Shown here: in pieces, positions 30,767 to 40,608 of the stretch
Layout: every line of letters starts with the position of its first letter
Numbering within the stretch: the first letter of the stretch is position 1
DNA from: Vibrio metoecus
GTDB lineage: Bacteria > Pseudomonadota > Gammaproteobacteria > Enterobacterales > Vibrionaceae
Assembly: GCF_000696385.1 (NCBI RefSeq)
Contig: NZ_JJMN01000064.1
Coordinates: 248,001 to 312,000, forward strand
Direction of reading: 5' to 3'
Length of the DNA stretch: 64,000 bases
Notes under the pieces: model-generated
What the model saw: only the letters and a program-made list of their open reading frames with translations
Told to the model about the DNA's origin: nothing
The model's database searches: none
Position numbers and translations under genes: made by a program

Positions 30767-31235
30767 CGACCTTCAAGGAAAGGGTTAACCAAAACTCAGC
30801 CATCGGCTCATCTCCATGTAAGGTTGGGCAAGTGGCTATGATATGCACTTCTTGGTTTACCCTTTCCCCTGTTCGCGAAGTTTCTTCTAACATGCGATCA
30901 ATCTTCCCACCTTCTACGCAATGAAAATGGACTGCGGCTTCGGGGCGTTTATGAAACTCTCCTCGTACCGCTTTGAACGCTAACGAAACACGGCAACCGC
31001 GTTGATTGGCTTTATGCATCGCCATATACCCGCCAGCGACATCCGCACCCACCGCCAGTACTCCAAAATACATACTGTTAAGATGATTTTTATTGCGTCT
31101 TTTGAGCGGAATGCGTACTTCTACCGCTTGGTCATCAAGCTTAAGTATTTTCGGGCGACATGCCCAAATCAATGGCACTTTAAAAAAACCGAACAGATTC
31201 AAATAAAGATTGGCTTTCGCTAAAGGTGACAGCAT
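30750..31235 (-). CDS. DUF4442 hotdog-fold protein (putative thioesterase)
   Basis: 161 residues from MLSPLAKANLYLNLFG. The sequence VEVRIPLKRRNKNHLNSMYFGVLAVGADVAGG is typical of DUF4442, a PaaI-like hotdog family, and the N-H-x-x-x-M/G-x-x pattern matches the region where the active site lies in such thioesterases. The substrate is unknown. The frame goes 15 codons further upstream, but the ATG at 31235 fits family length. Convergent overlap with the preceding gene. Confidence 0.8.
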   Translation of the reverse strand: MLSPLAKANLYLNLFGFFKVPLIWACRPKILKLDDQAVEVRIPLKRRNKNHLNSMYFGVLAVGADVAGGYMAMHKANQRGCRVSLAFKAVRGEFHKRPEAAVHFHCVEGGKIDRMLEETSRTGERVNQEVHIIATCPTLHGDEPMAEFWLTLSLKVAKSAG

Positions 31236-31509
31236 AAAAACTCCGCACAGTAAGTTGTCCGACCACTTCAATCTATTCATCTTAAAATGTCAAATAAATG
31301 TTAACAAAGTGCCGTGTCACCGTGACTTCCGCGAGTTAGGAAATAGTGAGTGGCCTCGGTATGGATTTTGATTTGGTGAAACTCTCATCAAAATGCCCGT
31401 TATTGAGCGGATTTACACGCAATCGATGATCTGTTTTGGGTGCAGTGGTTTATTCTCGTTGACAAATTCGTTATCTTTAGCGCTTCGCAACAAAAGGACA
31501 AGCGCTCCT

Positions 31510-32571
31510 ATGCCACTGAAAACCGATGAATTAAGAACCCAAGCATTGGGCCCGATGCCGACACCGGCAGAATTGAGTCACGCACACCCAATCACTGATG
31601 AAGTCGCGTTACGGATTGCGCAGTCTCGTCGCCAAATTGAAAACATTCTGACTGGAGAAGATGATCGCCTGTTGGTTATTGTGGGTCCTTGTTCAGTACA
31701 CGATACCGATGCCGCACTCGATTACGCTCACCGTCTTGCCGCGTTACAAGAAAACTTTAGCAATGAATTGTTTGTCGTTATGCGGACTTATTTTGAAAAA
31801 CCGCGCACCGTTGTGGGTTGGAAAGGTCTGATCACGGATCCGAATTTAGATGGTTCGTATGCTTTGGAAACAGGCCTAAATAAAGCCCGAAAATTGCTTC
31901 TCGATGTGAATAAGCTCGGGTTGGCCACAGCAACCGAATTCCTCGATATGATCACAGGTCAATACATCGCAGACCTCATCACGTGGGGGGCAATTGGCGC
32001 ACGTACGACAGAGTCGCAAATTCACCGCGAAATGGCCTCTGCACTCTCCTGCCCTGTTGGCTTTAAAAACGGTACAAACGGTAACGTGAAAATCGCGATT
32101 GACGCAATTCGCGCTGCGAAAGCATCACACTATTTTTACTCTCCAGATAAAAATGGCCGTATGACCGTATACCGCACGAGCGGTAACCCATTTGGTCATA
32201 TCATTCTGCGTGGCGGCGATACTGGGCCGAATTTTGATCAAGCCTCAATCGACGAAGCTTGCCAACAGTTAGCACAATTTAACCTCCCTGAGCGCTTGGT
32301 TATCGATTTTAGTCATGCCAATTGCCAAAAGCAGCATCGTAAACAAGTCGATGTGGCGCGTGACATTTGCCAACAACTCGAAGCGGGTAGCCACAAAATA
32401 GCGGGCATTATGGCGGAAAGTTTCTTGGTTGAAGGCAACCAACCAATGCACGATCTCAATAACCTGACTTATGGACTTTCAATCACAGATCCTTGCTTAG
32501 GCTGGGATGATACCGCCATGATGCTCGACATGCTGGCACAATCCATCAAAGTCCGTCGCTCTCGTAATTAA
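31510..32571 (+). CDS. aroH: 3-deoxy-7-phosphoheptulonate synthase (DAHP synthase, class I)
   Basis: 353 residues, closest by eye to the Trp-sensitive AroH of E. coli ([72 protein letters not shown]). It condenses PEP and erythrose 4-phosphate, the first step of the shikimate pathway. Which amino acid inhibits it cannot be told safely from sequence alone. The open frame extends 39 codons upstream, but family alignment and an AAGGA about 10 nt before 31510 support this start. No Trp or Tyr repressor site was seen. yajQ follows by 10 nt. Confidence 0.92.
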   Translation: MPLKTDELRTQALGPMPTPAELSHAHPITDEVALRIAQSRRQIENILTGEDDRLLVIVGPCSVHDTDAALDYAHRLAALQENFSNELFVVMRTYFEKPRTVVGWKGLITDPNLDGSYALETGLNKARKLLLDVNKLGLATATEFLDMITGQYIADLITWGAIGARTTESQIHREMASALSCPVGFKNGTNGNVKIAIDAIRAAKASHYFYSPDKNGRMTVYRTSGNPFGHIILRGGDTGPNFDQASIDEACQQLAQFNLPERLVIDFSHANCQKQHRKQVDVARDICQQLEAGSHKIAGIMAESFLVEGNQPMHDLNNLTYGLSITDPCLGWDDTAMMLDMLAQSIKVRRSRN

Positions 32572-32581
32572 GGAAATACCC

Positions 32582-33064
32582 ATGCCTTCTTTTGATATTG
32601 TTTCAGAAATTGATGCTGTAGAACTGCGTAACGCAGTAGAAAACTCAACTCGTGAATTGGCTACTCGATTCGATTTTCGTAACGTAGATGCCCGTTTTGA
32701 GCTGAAAGAAGAAACGGTCAAGTTGTCCGCAGAAGATGACTTCCAACTCGGCCAGATGATGGATATTTTACGCGGAAACCTCGCTAAACGCGGTGTTGAT
32801 GCACGAGCTATGAATGCTAAAGACTCCGTGCATATTGGTAAATACTGGCACAAGGATGCGGATTTCAAACAAGGTTTGGAAGCCCTACTGGCAAAGAAGA
32901 TCGTGAAATTGATTAAAGATGCCAAAATCAAAGTGCAAGCCTCAATTCAAGGCGACAAAGTGCGCGTGACGGGTAAAAAGCGTGATGATTTGCAAGAAGT
33001 GATGGCAATGCTGCGCGAAGCGAATCTGGAACAACCGCTGCAGTACAACAACTTCCGCGATTAA
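32582..33064 (+). CDS. yajQ: YajQ family cyclic-di-GMP-binding protein
   Basis: 160 residues: [63 protein letters not shown]. Full length for the family. In Xanthomonas a homolog binds cyclic-di-GMP and controls transcription; in E. coli the role is not settled. Probably in an operon with the DAHP synthase. Confidence 0.96.
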   Translation: MPSFDIVSEIDAVELRNAVENSTRELATRFDFRNVDARFELKEETVKLSAEDDFQLGQMMDILRGNLAKRGVDARAMNAKDSVHIGKYWHKDADFKQGLEALLAKKIVKLIKDAKIKVQASIQGDKVRVTGKKRDDLQEVMAMLREANLEQPLQYNNFRD

Positions 33065-33093
33065 TCTTGTCGTTGGAATGCCAATGCTAGGAT

Positions 33094-33126
33094 AAAAAAA
33101 CGCCCCGTTTAGCGGGGCATTTTTTA
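33094..33126. terminator. Bidirectional terminator between yajQ and cobB
   Basis: Stem CGCCCCG/CGGGGC(A) with A7 before and T6 after, so it can work for both convergent genes. Confidence 0.9.
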
Positions 33127-33152
33127 TCGGTTCACGTACTCACTCATCGCCA

Positions 33153-33914
33153 TTAAGCATGTTTGTACTGTTTACTGGCAGAGTGATGCATAGCACGTTT
33201 TTGCGCCGCCAAAATTTCTTCCACTAACCTTGGCACTTCAATACTCGCTTTGCCATAGCGCTTCTCAGCAAACTCGCTTTCCACCGCACTAGGTTCTAAA
33301 TTGATTTCTATCGTATGTGCGCCATGCATGCGTGCATCATGCACAAAGCCCGCTGCGGGGTAAACCACCCCTGATGTACCAATAGAAACAAACAAATCCG
33401 CTTGCTCAAGCGCGGCATAAATATCGCCCATGCGCAGCGGCATTTCACCAAACCAAACAATGTGTGGACGCATTTGTGCAGGCATTTGGCAGCAGTGGCA
33501 TAAATCGCCGTTACGGATATCCTCTTTTTGCTCCACTGTTTGATTGGATTCAGGACAACGCGCTCTCAGCAATTCACCATGCATATGAATAATATTCTGG
33601 CTGCCGCCACGTTCGTGCAGGTTATCGATGTTTTGAGTAATCACCGTGACACTGCCCTGCAACTCTTTTTCCAGTTTACCTAGGGCAAGATGTGCCGGAT
33701 TGGGCTGAATCGCATCAGAGAGCAGCTTACGGCGGCGTTGGTTATAAAACTCCAGCACCATATCTGGATCGCGTTGAAACCCTTCTGGTGTCGCCACATC
33801 TTCAATACGATGATTTTCCCATAGCCCATCCTGAGCGCGGAAAGTTTGAATACCAGACTCCGCAGAGATGCCTGCTCCAGTCAGTATCACAATATGTCGA
33901 TACGGTAAGCTCAT
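33153..33914 (-). CDS. cobB: NAD-dependent protein deacylase, sirtuin CobB
   Basis: 253 residues. Sirtuin motifs: [14 protein letters not shown] (NAD site), [12 protein letters not shown], the catalytic His in HMHGELL and zinc Cys in RARCPE and CHCCQM, then [12 protein letters not shown]. It removes acetyl and succinyl groups from lysines of metabolic enzymes. The ATG at 33914 follows a GGAATGGG ribosome binding site; the frame extends 13 codons further upstream. In E. coli cobB lies next to nagK; here nagK is 23 kb away. Confidence 0.95.
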   Translation of the reverse strand: MSLPYRHIVILTGAGISAESGIQTFRAQDGLWENHRIEDVATPEGFQRDPDMVLEFYNQRRRKLLSDAIQPNPAHLALGKLEKELQGSVTVITQNIDNLHERGGSQNIIHMHGELLRARCPESNQTVEQKEDIRNGDLCHCCQMPAQMRPHIVWFGEMPLRMGDIYAALEQADLFVSIGTSGVVYPAAGFVHDARMHGAHTIEINLEPSAVESEFAEKRYGKASIEVPRLVEEILAAQKRAMHHSASKQYKHA

Positions 33915-34058
33915 AACCCATTCCTTTTTTCGGCTTTTGTTTAAGCTTAACACTGAAGCGTTATCAACCCTAGAAAACGCAGATTAGACCATAGTAGTAA
34001 CAAGGCTATTGATGGGAAGAAAGAGAGAGCGTTGCAGAATGAGTCATAGTGGAATTGA

Positions 34059-34081
34059 GGGCTTCTCGAACCGAGAAGCCC
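34059..34081 (-). terminator. Hairpin after amtB
   Basis: Perfect stem GGGCTTCTCG/CGAGAAGCCC with loop AAC, 14 nt past the amtB stop. The following sequence is only moderately T-rich, so it may be a weak terminator. Confidence 0.6.
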
Positions 34082-34094
34082 ATGCAAATTGGAA

Positions 34095-35315
34095 TTACTC
34101 TTCGCTGGTTGCGGAGATTTTGTGAATGGCTAAATCTGCGCCATTAAACTCATCTTCTTGTGATAAACGTAACCCCATCACTTTATGCAAGATGCCATAA
34201 ACCATCAGTGCGCCACTTAACGCAATCGCGATGCCCATTAAGGTTCCAACAATCTGTGTGCTGAAGCTTACGCCCCCTAAGCCACCGAAGGCCGTTTGGC
34301 CAAAAATGCCTGCGGCAATGCCACCCCACGCCCCACACACGCCATGCAGCGGCCATACACCGAGCACATCATCAATTTTGGTTTTATTTTGTAATTGAGT
34401 GAACAGCCAAACAAACACGGCACCCGCAATCACCCCCGTCACCAATGCACCTAAAGGATGCATTAAATCCGATCCTGCACACACGGCGACCAAGCCCGCT
34501 AATGGACCGTTATGGATAAAACCTGGGTCATTTTTCCCAACAATTAACGCGGCGAGAATACCGCCCGTCATTGCCATTAAAGAGTTCATCGCCACTAATC
34601 CGCTGATGCCATTCAAAGTTTGTGCTGACATCACGTTAAAGCCGAACCAACCGACACTTAGAATCCATGCACCAAGCGCTAAAAAGGGAATGTTGGAGGG
34701 AGCAAAGTTGGTGTGCTTGCCAGCGCGCACGCGGCCACGACGCATGCCTAAGAAAGCAACGGCAACCAGCGCAATCCAGCCACCGACGGCGTGAACAACC
34801 ACTGAGCCTGCAAAGTCGTGAAATGGTGCGCCTAAATTGGCGGTAAACCAGTCTTGTACACCAAAGTTACTATTCCAAATGATCCCTTCAAAGAAAGGGT
34901 AAACCAGCCCGACCGTAAAAAATGTCGCTAAAAGAATAGGATAGAATCGGGCGCGTTCAGCAATACCGCCAGACACAATCGCAGGAATGGCCGCCGCAAA
35001 GGTAAGTAGGAAAAAGAACTTCACTAAATCATAACCATTGCCTTGTGAGAGTGTTGCGGCATCAGCAAAGAAATGATGCCCATACGCAACCCAGTAACCA
35101 ATAAAGAAATAGGCAATCGTAGAAACCCCGAAATCTGCCAAAATTTTCACCAGCGCGTTAACCTGATTTTTCTTCCGAACCGTGCCGACTTCAAGGAAAG
35201 CAAATCCTGCATGCATCAAAAACACCATGATGGCGCCGAGCAGCAAAAATAAAGTGTCTGAACTTTGGGTCAGGGTTTGAACAGCACCTTGAACCTGACT
35301 TACGCTATCGCTCAT
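34095..35315 (-). CDS. amtB: Ammonium transporter AmtB
   Basis: 406 residues, about 11 membrane segments, no cleavable signal. Amt motifs: FLMHAGFAFLEVGTVRKKN, DFAGSVVVHAVGGWIAL with the first pore His, and VWPLHGVCGAWGG with the second pore His. It conducts ammonium across the inner membrane. The start at 35315 has GGAG upstream. Unlike in E. coli there is no glnK next to it. A sigma-54 promoter lies 95-110 nt upstream, so nitrogen control by NtrC is likely. Confidence 0.95.
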   Translation of the reverse strand: MSDSVSQVQGAVQTLTQSSDTLFLLLGAIMVFLMHAGFAFLEVGTVRKKNQVNALVKILADFGVSTIAYFFIGYWVAYGHHFFADAATLSQGNGYDLVKFFFLLTFAAAIPAIVSGGIAERARFYPILLATFFTVGLVYPFFEGIIWNSNFGVQDWFTANLGAPFHDFAGSVVVHAVGGWIALVAVAFLGMRRGRVRAGKHTNFAPSNIPFLALGAWILSVGWFGFNVMSAQTLNGISGLVAMNSLMAMTGGILAALIVGKNDPGFIHNGPLAGLVAVCAGSDLMHPLGALVTGVIAGAVFVWLFTQLQNKTKIDDVLGVWPLHGVCGAWGGIAAGIFGQTAFGGLGGVSFSTQIVGTLMGIAIALSGALMVYGILHKVMGLRLSQEDEFNGADLAIHKISATSEE

Positions 35316-35408
35316 CGATATGATACTCCATCGTCTGTTATGCACTTTTCCTGTGCTTTGTTGTTATTTTCACCAAGTTGGTGAGAAAAGAAGATTTAAG
35401 CTCGACTG

Positions 35409-35425
35409 AGCAAAAGCTGTTCCAG
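35409..35425 (-). promoter_or_regulatory. Sigma-54 promoter of amtB
   Basis: On the minus strand: CTGGAACAGCTTTTGCT. It has GG and GC exactly 10 nt apart and ends in TTGCT, close to the consensus TGGCACG-N4-TTGCW. It predicts a start at about 35398 and an 83-nt leader. amtB is NtrC/sigma-54 controlled in enterobacteria. Confidence 0.65.
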
Positions 35426-35540
35426 TTTTTGCGCTGATGATGAAATAGAGAATGATTTCTCTAATATATTGATAAATAAGGTAGTTAATCGGGGTGTTTC
35501 CGAACAAACAGAAGTTGGTTGTTACATTTCGCAACAGAAT

Positions 35541-35567
35541 TGCACCAATTTGGCACTTTAGCACCAA
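35541..35567. promoter_or_regulatory. Degenerate NtrC-like sites upstream of amtB
   Basis: TGCACCA at 35541-35547, TGGCAC at 35551-35556 and GCACCAA at 35561-35567 resemble halves of the NtrC site TGCACC-N5-GGTGCA. They lie about 130 bp upstream of the -24 element, a usual enhancer distance. Arms match only partly. Confidence 0.4.
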
Positions 35568-35604
35568 AACAACGCGCACAAGAATTCAGCAAAATGTTGC
35601 AGGG

Positions 35605-35634
35605 TAAAAAATACCCGGCTGTTTGGCCGGGTAT
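35605..35634 (-). terminator. Terminator of the formate dehydrogenase operon
   Basis: Stem ATACCCGGC/GCCGGGTAT with loop TGTTTG and an A-run on the plus strand, 5 nt past the last stop codon of the operon. Confidence 0.88.
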
Positions 35635-35638
35635 GGAA

Positions 35639-36061
35639 TTACAGATTAGGCCCTTTGGAGGGGGAATGCGGTAAGTTATTTTGATACTGTTGCATGCCTT
35701 GGATTATACGCCAGATCCAGATCGAGATGGCTCCGACGGCAATGATTGCGCCCACATAAGGAATGCCATGTCCAAGCTTGGCAAGCCAAGACTCCGGCAT
35801 CCAGTAGCGATTCACGCCCATGATAATGCCGTTCGTGGTCGCTACCGTGACAATCAGTACCACAAAGAACGTGAGATAGAGGAAGAAGCTACGAATTAAG
35901 CCATAGTAATGGGAATTCGCTATCTCACCGTCTTGGTTCTTATCCAGTCGGTAACCCGCATAGATGATACCAATGACGCCCGAGAGCAAGCAGGTGAATG
36001 GCGTCAGCAAGCTTGCAATGTAGACAAACCACACGGACTTGTGCGCTCTATCTGGATTCAT
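35639..36061 (-). CDS. Small membrane protein at the end of the fdh operon
   Basis: 140 residues with three predicted membrane segments (about 8-36, 57-82 and 100-120). I do not recognise a characterised family; the first segment region FTCLLSGVIGIIYAGYR recalls small DUF4870-like membrane proteins. Its ATG overlaps the end of the gamma subunit gene by 14 nt, so it is translated with the formate dehydrogenase. A role as an extra membrane subunit or assembly factor is inference from position only. Confidence 0.7.
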   Translation of the reverse strand: MNPDRAHKSVWFVYIASLLTPFTCLLSGVIGIIYAGYRLDKNQDGEIANSHYYGLIRSFFLYLTFFVVLIVTVATTNGIIMGVNRYWMPESWLAKLGHGIPYVGAIIAVGAISIWIWRIIQGMQQYQNNLPHSPSKGPNL

Positions 36062-37115
36062 GGCTCATCTCTCCTTTCACTTGATTCAATGCCGTCGTTT
36101 CAGATTCCGCACTGGCTTCTTCAATTTCACCACGGCATTTTACCTCTTCATACCAAAGGTCGTGATGCTCTTTCGCCCAAGTCTCATCGACTTTGCCTGT
36201 CACCATGCCTTCTAATGCGCCTTCCATCCCAAACAGACCAATATAGATATGGAAGATAAAGCCACAGATTAAGATCAGGGCTGAAAACATATGAATCAGA
36301 TTAGACAATTCCATGTGGCGACGCGTCTGGTCGAAAATCGGAAAATCGAGCACCAAGCCACTAATGGCCGCAAAGGTTCCAAACACAATCAGTAACCAGT
36401 AAATGGCTTTCTCCCCAGCATTAGAAAAGCCTGCTGAAGGGTGTGTGCCTTTGTGTTTACCGACCATGCCACCGAGTTTCATAAACCATTGCACATCCAC
36501 TTTATTGAAAATGGATTTGCGCCACCACTTGAGCAGCACAAACATCAGCAAAATGAAAAACAGTGGCCCCATGTAGTTGTGATACTGCTTCGCGGCATAG
36601 ATGATCCAGCCCCACAGCTCACTCGGGATATACGGTTTTAAGAAGTGCTTACCATACACCAGCATCAGCCCACTGAATGCCAAGGTCAGGAAGGTAAACG
36701 CCATACTCCAGTGCAGCGCCCTATCTGAGCGTGACCAGCGATTCAGCTTACGTCCGGTGCGTGGCTTACTCAGCATCAGCGGGCCAACTGCGATATACGC
36801 CAGCACCACCATCGCAATGCTGCCGAAAATCGCCACTGCACCTGCCGGAGACATCCATTTCTCTTTGAGGATAAACCAAGTTTCACCCGGTTTACTGATC
36901 AACACGCCATGTTCAGGAGACTGAGAAGTGGTATAACCCGCTTCGCCTTGCCGTACCTGACGCCAAAAGTCTGCTCCTGCCAGTTGGGTCATCTCTTTTT
37001 GCACCACATCCGGTTTTGCGTTCTCTTCTGCTATCACGGGTTGAGCCAACCAGCACAGCAGTGCTGCCAATAAAGGCAGCACAAAACGAGTGGCGCGAGA
37101 AATTTGTTGTCTCAT
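36048..37115 (-). CDS. fdhC: Formate dehydrogenase gamma subunit (cytochrome b556)
   Basis: 355 residues. A signal-like first segment (FVLPLLAALLCWLAQPVIA), another segment near residue 95, then the four-helix cytochrome b core with the heme His candidates in RALHWSMAFTF, YHNYMGP and HMFSALILICGFIFHIYIG. It anchors the dehydrogenase in the inner membrane and passes electrons to quinone. I start at the ATG at 37115, 6 nt after the beta stop, because GGAG precedes it; a GTG two codons earlier is less likely. Confidence 0.93.
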   Translation of the reverse strand: MRQQISRATRFVLPLLAALLCWLAQPVIAEENAKPDVVQKEMTQLAGADFWRQVRQGEAGYTTSQSPEHGVLISKPGETWFILKEKWMSPAGAVAIFGSIAMVVLAYIAVGPLMLSKPRTGRKLNRWSRSDRALHWSMAFTFLTLAFSGLMLVYGKHFLKPYIPSELWGWIIYAAKQYHNYMGPLFFILLMFVLLKWWRKSIFNKVDVQWFMKLGGMVGKHKGTHPSAGFSNAGEKAIYWLLIVFGTFAAISGLVLDFPIFDQTRRHMELSNLIHMFSALILICGFIFHIYIGLFGMEGALEGMVTGKVDETWAKEHHDLWYEEVKCRGEIEEASAESETTALNQVKGEMSHESR

Positions 37116-37121
37116 AACCAC

Positions 37122-37730
37122 TTAACTCCGAGTTGCGTCATACGAGAGATCTTCACCGTTAGTCCAACCGGCACCTTTCGCACCACGTTCAACCACGCGC
37201 TGACGGAAAATATCAGAGATTTTCTCCGCATCACCCGCCAGCAGCGCTTTGGTAGAACAGAGAGAAGCACACATCGGCAGCTTGCCTTCCGCAATACGGT
37301 TGGCTCCGTATTTACGACGCTCTTCTTCCGAACCCGGCTCTGTTTCAGGACCGCCAGCACAGAAGGTGCATTTGTCCATCTTGCCGCGCTCGCCAAACGC
37401 CGCTTGTTTCGGAAACTGCGGCGCACCAAACGGACAAGCAAATAAGCAGTAGCCACAACCGATACAGAGATCTTTGTTGTGCAGCACAATGCCATCTGCG
37501 GTATGCACAAAACAGTCTGCCGGACACACCGCCATACAAGGCGCATCGGTACAGTGCATGCAAGCCACGGAAATCGAGTTTTCACCCGGTTCACCATCGT
37601 TGAGCGTAACCACGCGGCGACGTTGGATGCCCCATTCCAGCGCATCATCGTTTTCATTTTTACAGGCAGTGACACAGCCGTTACATTCGATACAGCGTTT
37701 GGTGTCACACAGGAATTTCATTCTTGCCAT
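37122..37730 (-). CDS. fdhB: Formate dehydrogenase beta subunit (four [4Fe-4S] clusters)
   Basis: 202 residues with four ferredoxin-type Cys groups: CIECNGCVTACK (residues 13-23), CMHCTDAPCMAVCPADC, CIGCGYCLFACPFGAP and CTFC...CASLC. It carries electrons from the catalytic subunit to the cytochrome. No C-terminal membrane helix, unlike E. coli FdnH, so anchoring depends on the gamma subunit. Lies between alpha and gamma with 6-11 nt gaps. Confidence 0.95.
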   Translation of the reverse strand: MARMKFLCDTKRCIECNGCVTACKNENDDALEWGIQRRRVVTLNDGEPGENSISVACMHCTDAPCMAVCPADCFVHTADGIVLHNKDLCIGCGYCLFACPFGAPQFPKQAAFGERGKMDKCTFCAGGPETEPGSEEERRKYGANRIAEGKLPMCASLCSTKALLAGDAEKISDIFRQRVVERGAKGAGWTNGEDLSYDATRS

Positions 37731-37741
37731 GGGTAAGCTCC

Positions 37742-40597
37742 TTACGCTTTACGAATGTTACAGAGGGTGACTTTGGTTTCCTGCATCAAGGTGACAGGAT
37801 CGTAACCATAGGTAGTGGCGGTGTTTGCCGCTTCCCCAACCACATAAGGCTGTGTACCTTCTGGGTATTTCGGACGCAGATCTTCACCTTGGAACTTGCC
37901 ACCAAAATGGAATGGCAAGAAAGCCATGCCCGGTTTCACGCGACGTGTCACCATAGCTTTTACTTTGATGCGACCTTTTTCTGCACCTTCAACCCAAACC
38001 ATATCGCCATCAATAACCCCTAAATCGTTGGCATCTTTCGGGTTCACTTCAACAAACATCTCTTGTTGCAGTTCAGCCAGCCAAGGGTTAGAACGGGTTT
38101 CTTCACCACCACCTTCATACTCCACCAAGCGACCCGAGGTGAGGATGATCGGGTATTCCACCGATTTATCTTGCGCTTGAATCGATTTGTACAGGGTTGG
38201 AACACGGAAGATGAAGGCTTGGTCATCCCACGTCGGGTAATCGGCCAGCAGATCACGGCGTGGTGTATACAGCGGTTCACGGTGCAGCGGTACGCGATCT
38301 GGGAATGTCCACACAATCGCACGCGCTTTCGCGTTACCAAATGGAATACAGCCGTGTTTGATCGCGACACGCTGAATACCGCCAGAAAGATCCGTTTTCC
38401 AGTTTTTGCCTTCTGCAGCCGCTTTCTCTTCCGCGGTTAAATCATCCCACCATCCGAGTTGTTTCAGTAGCTTATCGCTAAATTCTGGATAGCCGTCTTG
38501 CAGCTCACAGCCTTTCGAGTAGCTGTCTTCAGCCAACAAACTCTTACCTTCAAACTCCACACCAAAACGGGTACGGAAGTTACCGCCACCTTCAGCGACC
38601 GTCTTCGAAGTATCGTAAAGAATGTGTGTGCCGGGGTGTTTCATCTCTGGCGTTCCCCAACATGGCCAAGGCATACCGTAAGTATCGCCATTCGCAGGGC
38701 CACCTTCGGCAGCAAGCGTAGTTTTGTGGAAGGTGTGCCAGTTTTGTTGGTGCGTTTTCAAGCGCTCTGGGCTTTGTCCGGTGTAACCAATCGTCCACAT
38801 ACCGCGGTTAAATTCGCGGGTAATGTCTTCAATCTGTGGCTGATTGTTCTCAACGCGAATGTTTTTACACAGTTGATCAACGATCCCCAGTTTTTGACTG
38901 AGCAGATACATGATTTCGTGGTCAGGTTTGGATTCAAACAGCGGCTCAATCACCTGATCACGCCACTGAATAGAGCGGTTAGACGCCGTCACACTGCCGT
39001 AGGTTTCAAACTGAGTGGTCGCAGGAAGCAAATACACTCCATCGGTTCGATCGTTCATCACCGCCGCAACCGTTGGGTATGGGTCAACAATCACCATCAT
39101 ATCCAGCTTTTGCATCGCCTTTTTCATTTCTACGCCGCGGGTTTGCGAGTTCACCGCATGACCCCAATAGAACATGGCGCGAATGTTTTCACGTTGCTGC
39201 AGATTGTCTTTGTTTTCCAGTACACCATCGATCCAGCGAGAGACAGGGATCCCCGGGGTTTCCATTGGCAATGCGCCGTTATAAGTGCCTTGGTCAAAGC
39301 GGTTTTTGATCCACTCGAAATCCACGCCCCATACGCTTGCCCAGTGTTTCCATGAACCTTCAGTCAAACCGTAGTAACCCGGCAATGTATCAGAAAGCAC
39401 GCCTAGGTCGGTTGCACCTTGCACGTTATCGTGACCACGGAAAATGTTGGCACCGCCGCCTGATTTACCGATGTTGCCCAGCGCCAACTCAAGGATGCAG
39501 TACGCACGAGTATTGTTGTTACCTGTGGTGTGTTGCGTACCGCCCATACACCAAATCACACAACCCGGACGGTTTTCCGCTAGGATTTTCGCTGTGGTGT
39601 AAACTTCTTCTTCGCTTACGCCAGTGACACGCTCAACTTCGGCTGGCGTCCATTTGGCCACTTCAGCGCGGATTTCATCCATACCGAAGACACGCTGACG
39701 GATGTACTCTTTGTCTTCCCAGTTATTTTTGAATACGTGCCACAGTACGCCCCAAATAAAGGCTACGTCACTACCTGGGCGCAGTGAGACAAAGTAATCC
39801 GCTTTTGCCGCGGTACGGGTGCGGCGAGGATCGGCAACCACGATTTTGCAGCTGTTTTTCTCTTTTGCGATCAAAATGTGCTGCATCGCGACTGGGTGAG
39901 CTTCGGCGGGGTTAGAACCAATGAACAGCATCGACTTACAGTTGTGCATGTCATTGAATGAGTTGGTCATAGCACCATAACCCCAAGTGTTTGCTACCCC
40001 CGCTACCGTGGTGGAGTGGCAAATTCGTGCTTGGTGGTCAACGTTGTTGGTGCCCCACAGAGAAGCCATTTTGCGAAACAGATACGCTTGTTCGTTACTG
40101 TGCTTAGCACTGCCGAGGAAATAAACCGAATCTGGGCCTGACTCTTCACGGATCTTCAGCGCTTTGTCACCAATTTCATTGATGGCTTGTTCCCAAGAGA
40201 TCTTCTTCCACTTGCCGCCTTCGAGCTTCATTGGGTATTTTAGGCGACGTTCACCGTGGCCGTGTTCACGCAATGCTGCGCCTTTCGCACAGTGACCGCC
40301 CGCGTTGAATGGGTGATCAAAAGCGGGCTCTTGACCAGTCCATACCCCGTTTTGTACTTCAGCGTAGATACCGCAACCGACTGAGCAGTGTGAACAGATG
40401 GTACGCTTCACTTCCGTTTTTGCGCTGCGATCAACTTCGCTGGCCTGAGCTTTACGGATCATGCCCGGCGTAAACAAAGAGGCACCTACCGCCGCTCCGC
40501 CCGCTGCCAGTGACGTGTTTTTCATAAATGCACGACGGCTAATACCGAGCTGATTTTGCTCTTTGGTCACGCTGTCTGAACGTTTGATGAGTCTCAT
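37742..40597 (-). CDS. fdhA: Formate dehydrogenase alpha subunit, Cys type, Tat-exported
   Basis: 951 residues. Tat signal SRRAFMKNTSLAAGG (about 20-34). A [4Fe-4S] site: Cys68, Cys71, Cys75 and Cys103. The active-site residue is Cys193 in HQARICHSTTVAG, where E. coli FdnG has selenocysteine; there is no in-frame TGA. Then the bis-MGD cofactor domains (LFIGSNPAEAHPVAMQH, MGGTQHTTGNNN, FRGHDNVQGATDLG) and a C-terminal cofactor-binding domain (LTSGRLVEYEGGGEETRSNPW broken by the family motif). It oxidises formate to CO2 in the periplasm. The metal may be Mo or W; a tungstate-type transporter is encoded 11 kb away. Confidence 0.96.
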   Translation of the reverse strand: MRLIKRSDSVTKEQNQLGISRRAFMKNTSLAAGGAAVGASLFTPGMIRKAQASEVDRSAKTEVKRTICSHCSVGCGIYAEVQNGVWTGQEPAFDHPFNAGGHCAKGAALREHGHGERRLKYPMKLEGGKWKKISWEQAINEIGDKALKIREESGPDSVYFLGSAKHSNEQAYLFRKMASLWGTNNVDHQARICHSTTVAGVANTWGYGAMTNSFNDMHNCKSMLFIGSNPAEAHPVAMQHILIAKEKNSCKIVVADPRRTRTAAKADYFVSLRPGSDVAFIWGVLWHVFKNNWEDKEYIRQRVFGMDEIRAEVAKWTPAEVERVTGVSEEEVYTTAKILAENRPGCVIWCMGGTQHTTGNNNTRAYCILELALGNIGKSGGGANIFRGHDNVQGATDLGVLSDTLPGYYGLTEGSWKHWASVWGVDFEWIKNRFDQGTYNGALPMETPGIPVSRWIDGVLENKDNLQQRENIRAMFYWGHAVNSQTRGVEMKKAMQKLDMMVIVDPYPTVAAVMNDRTDGVYLLPATTQFETYGSVTASNRSIQWRDQVIEPLFESKPDHEIMYLLSQKLGIVDQLCKNIRVENNQPQIEDITREFNRGMWTIGYTGQSPERLKTHQQNWHTFHKTTLAAEGGPANGDTYGMPWPCWGTPEMKHPGTHILYDTSKTVAEGGGNFRTRFGVEFEGKSLLAEDSYSKGCELQDGYPEFSDKLLKQLGWWDDLTAEEKAAAEGKNWKTDLSGGIQRVAIKHGCIPFGNAKARAIVWTFPDRVPLHREPLYTPRRDLLADYPTWDDQAFIFRVPTLYKSIQAQDKSVEYPIILTSGRLVEYEGGGEETRSNPWLAELQQEMFVEVNPKDANDLGVIDGDMVWVEGAEKGRIKVKAMVTRRVKPGMAFLPFHFGGKFQGEDLRPKYPEGTQPYVVGEAANTATTYGYDPVTLMQETKVTLCNIRKA

Positions 40598-40608
40598 CGG
40601 GTTGGCTC

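Larger units (their letters stand above)
35316..35638. other. amtB regulatory region
   Basis: 323 nt without a gene. It holds the amtB sigma-54 promoter (35409-35425), NtrC-like sites (35541-35567) and the terminator of the formate dehydrogenase operon (35605-35634). Confidence 0.6.

Noticed and set aside
31300..31509. Trp or Tyr repressor site or leader peptide for the DAHP synthase
   Set aside because: No TrpR or TyrR box and no Trp- or Phe-rich leader was found, so regulation cannot be stated.
37112..37708. 198-codon frame inside the fdhB gene on the same strand
   Set aside because: Shadow of the beta subunit in another frame; the true frame has four ordered [4Fe-4S] Cys groups.
38498..39355. 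285-codon plus-strand frame antisense to fdhA
   Set aside because: Long only because the opposite strand is a highly biased gene; no start signal and no family resemblance.
37742..40597. Selenocysteine formate dehydrogenase
   Set aside because: The active-site codon is Cys and no in-frame TGA with a SECIS-like hairpin exists.
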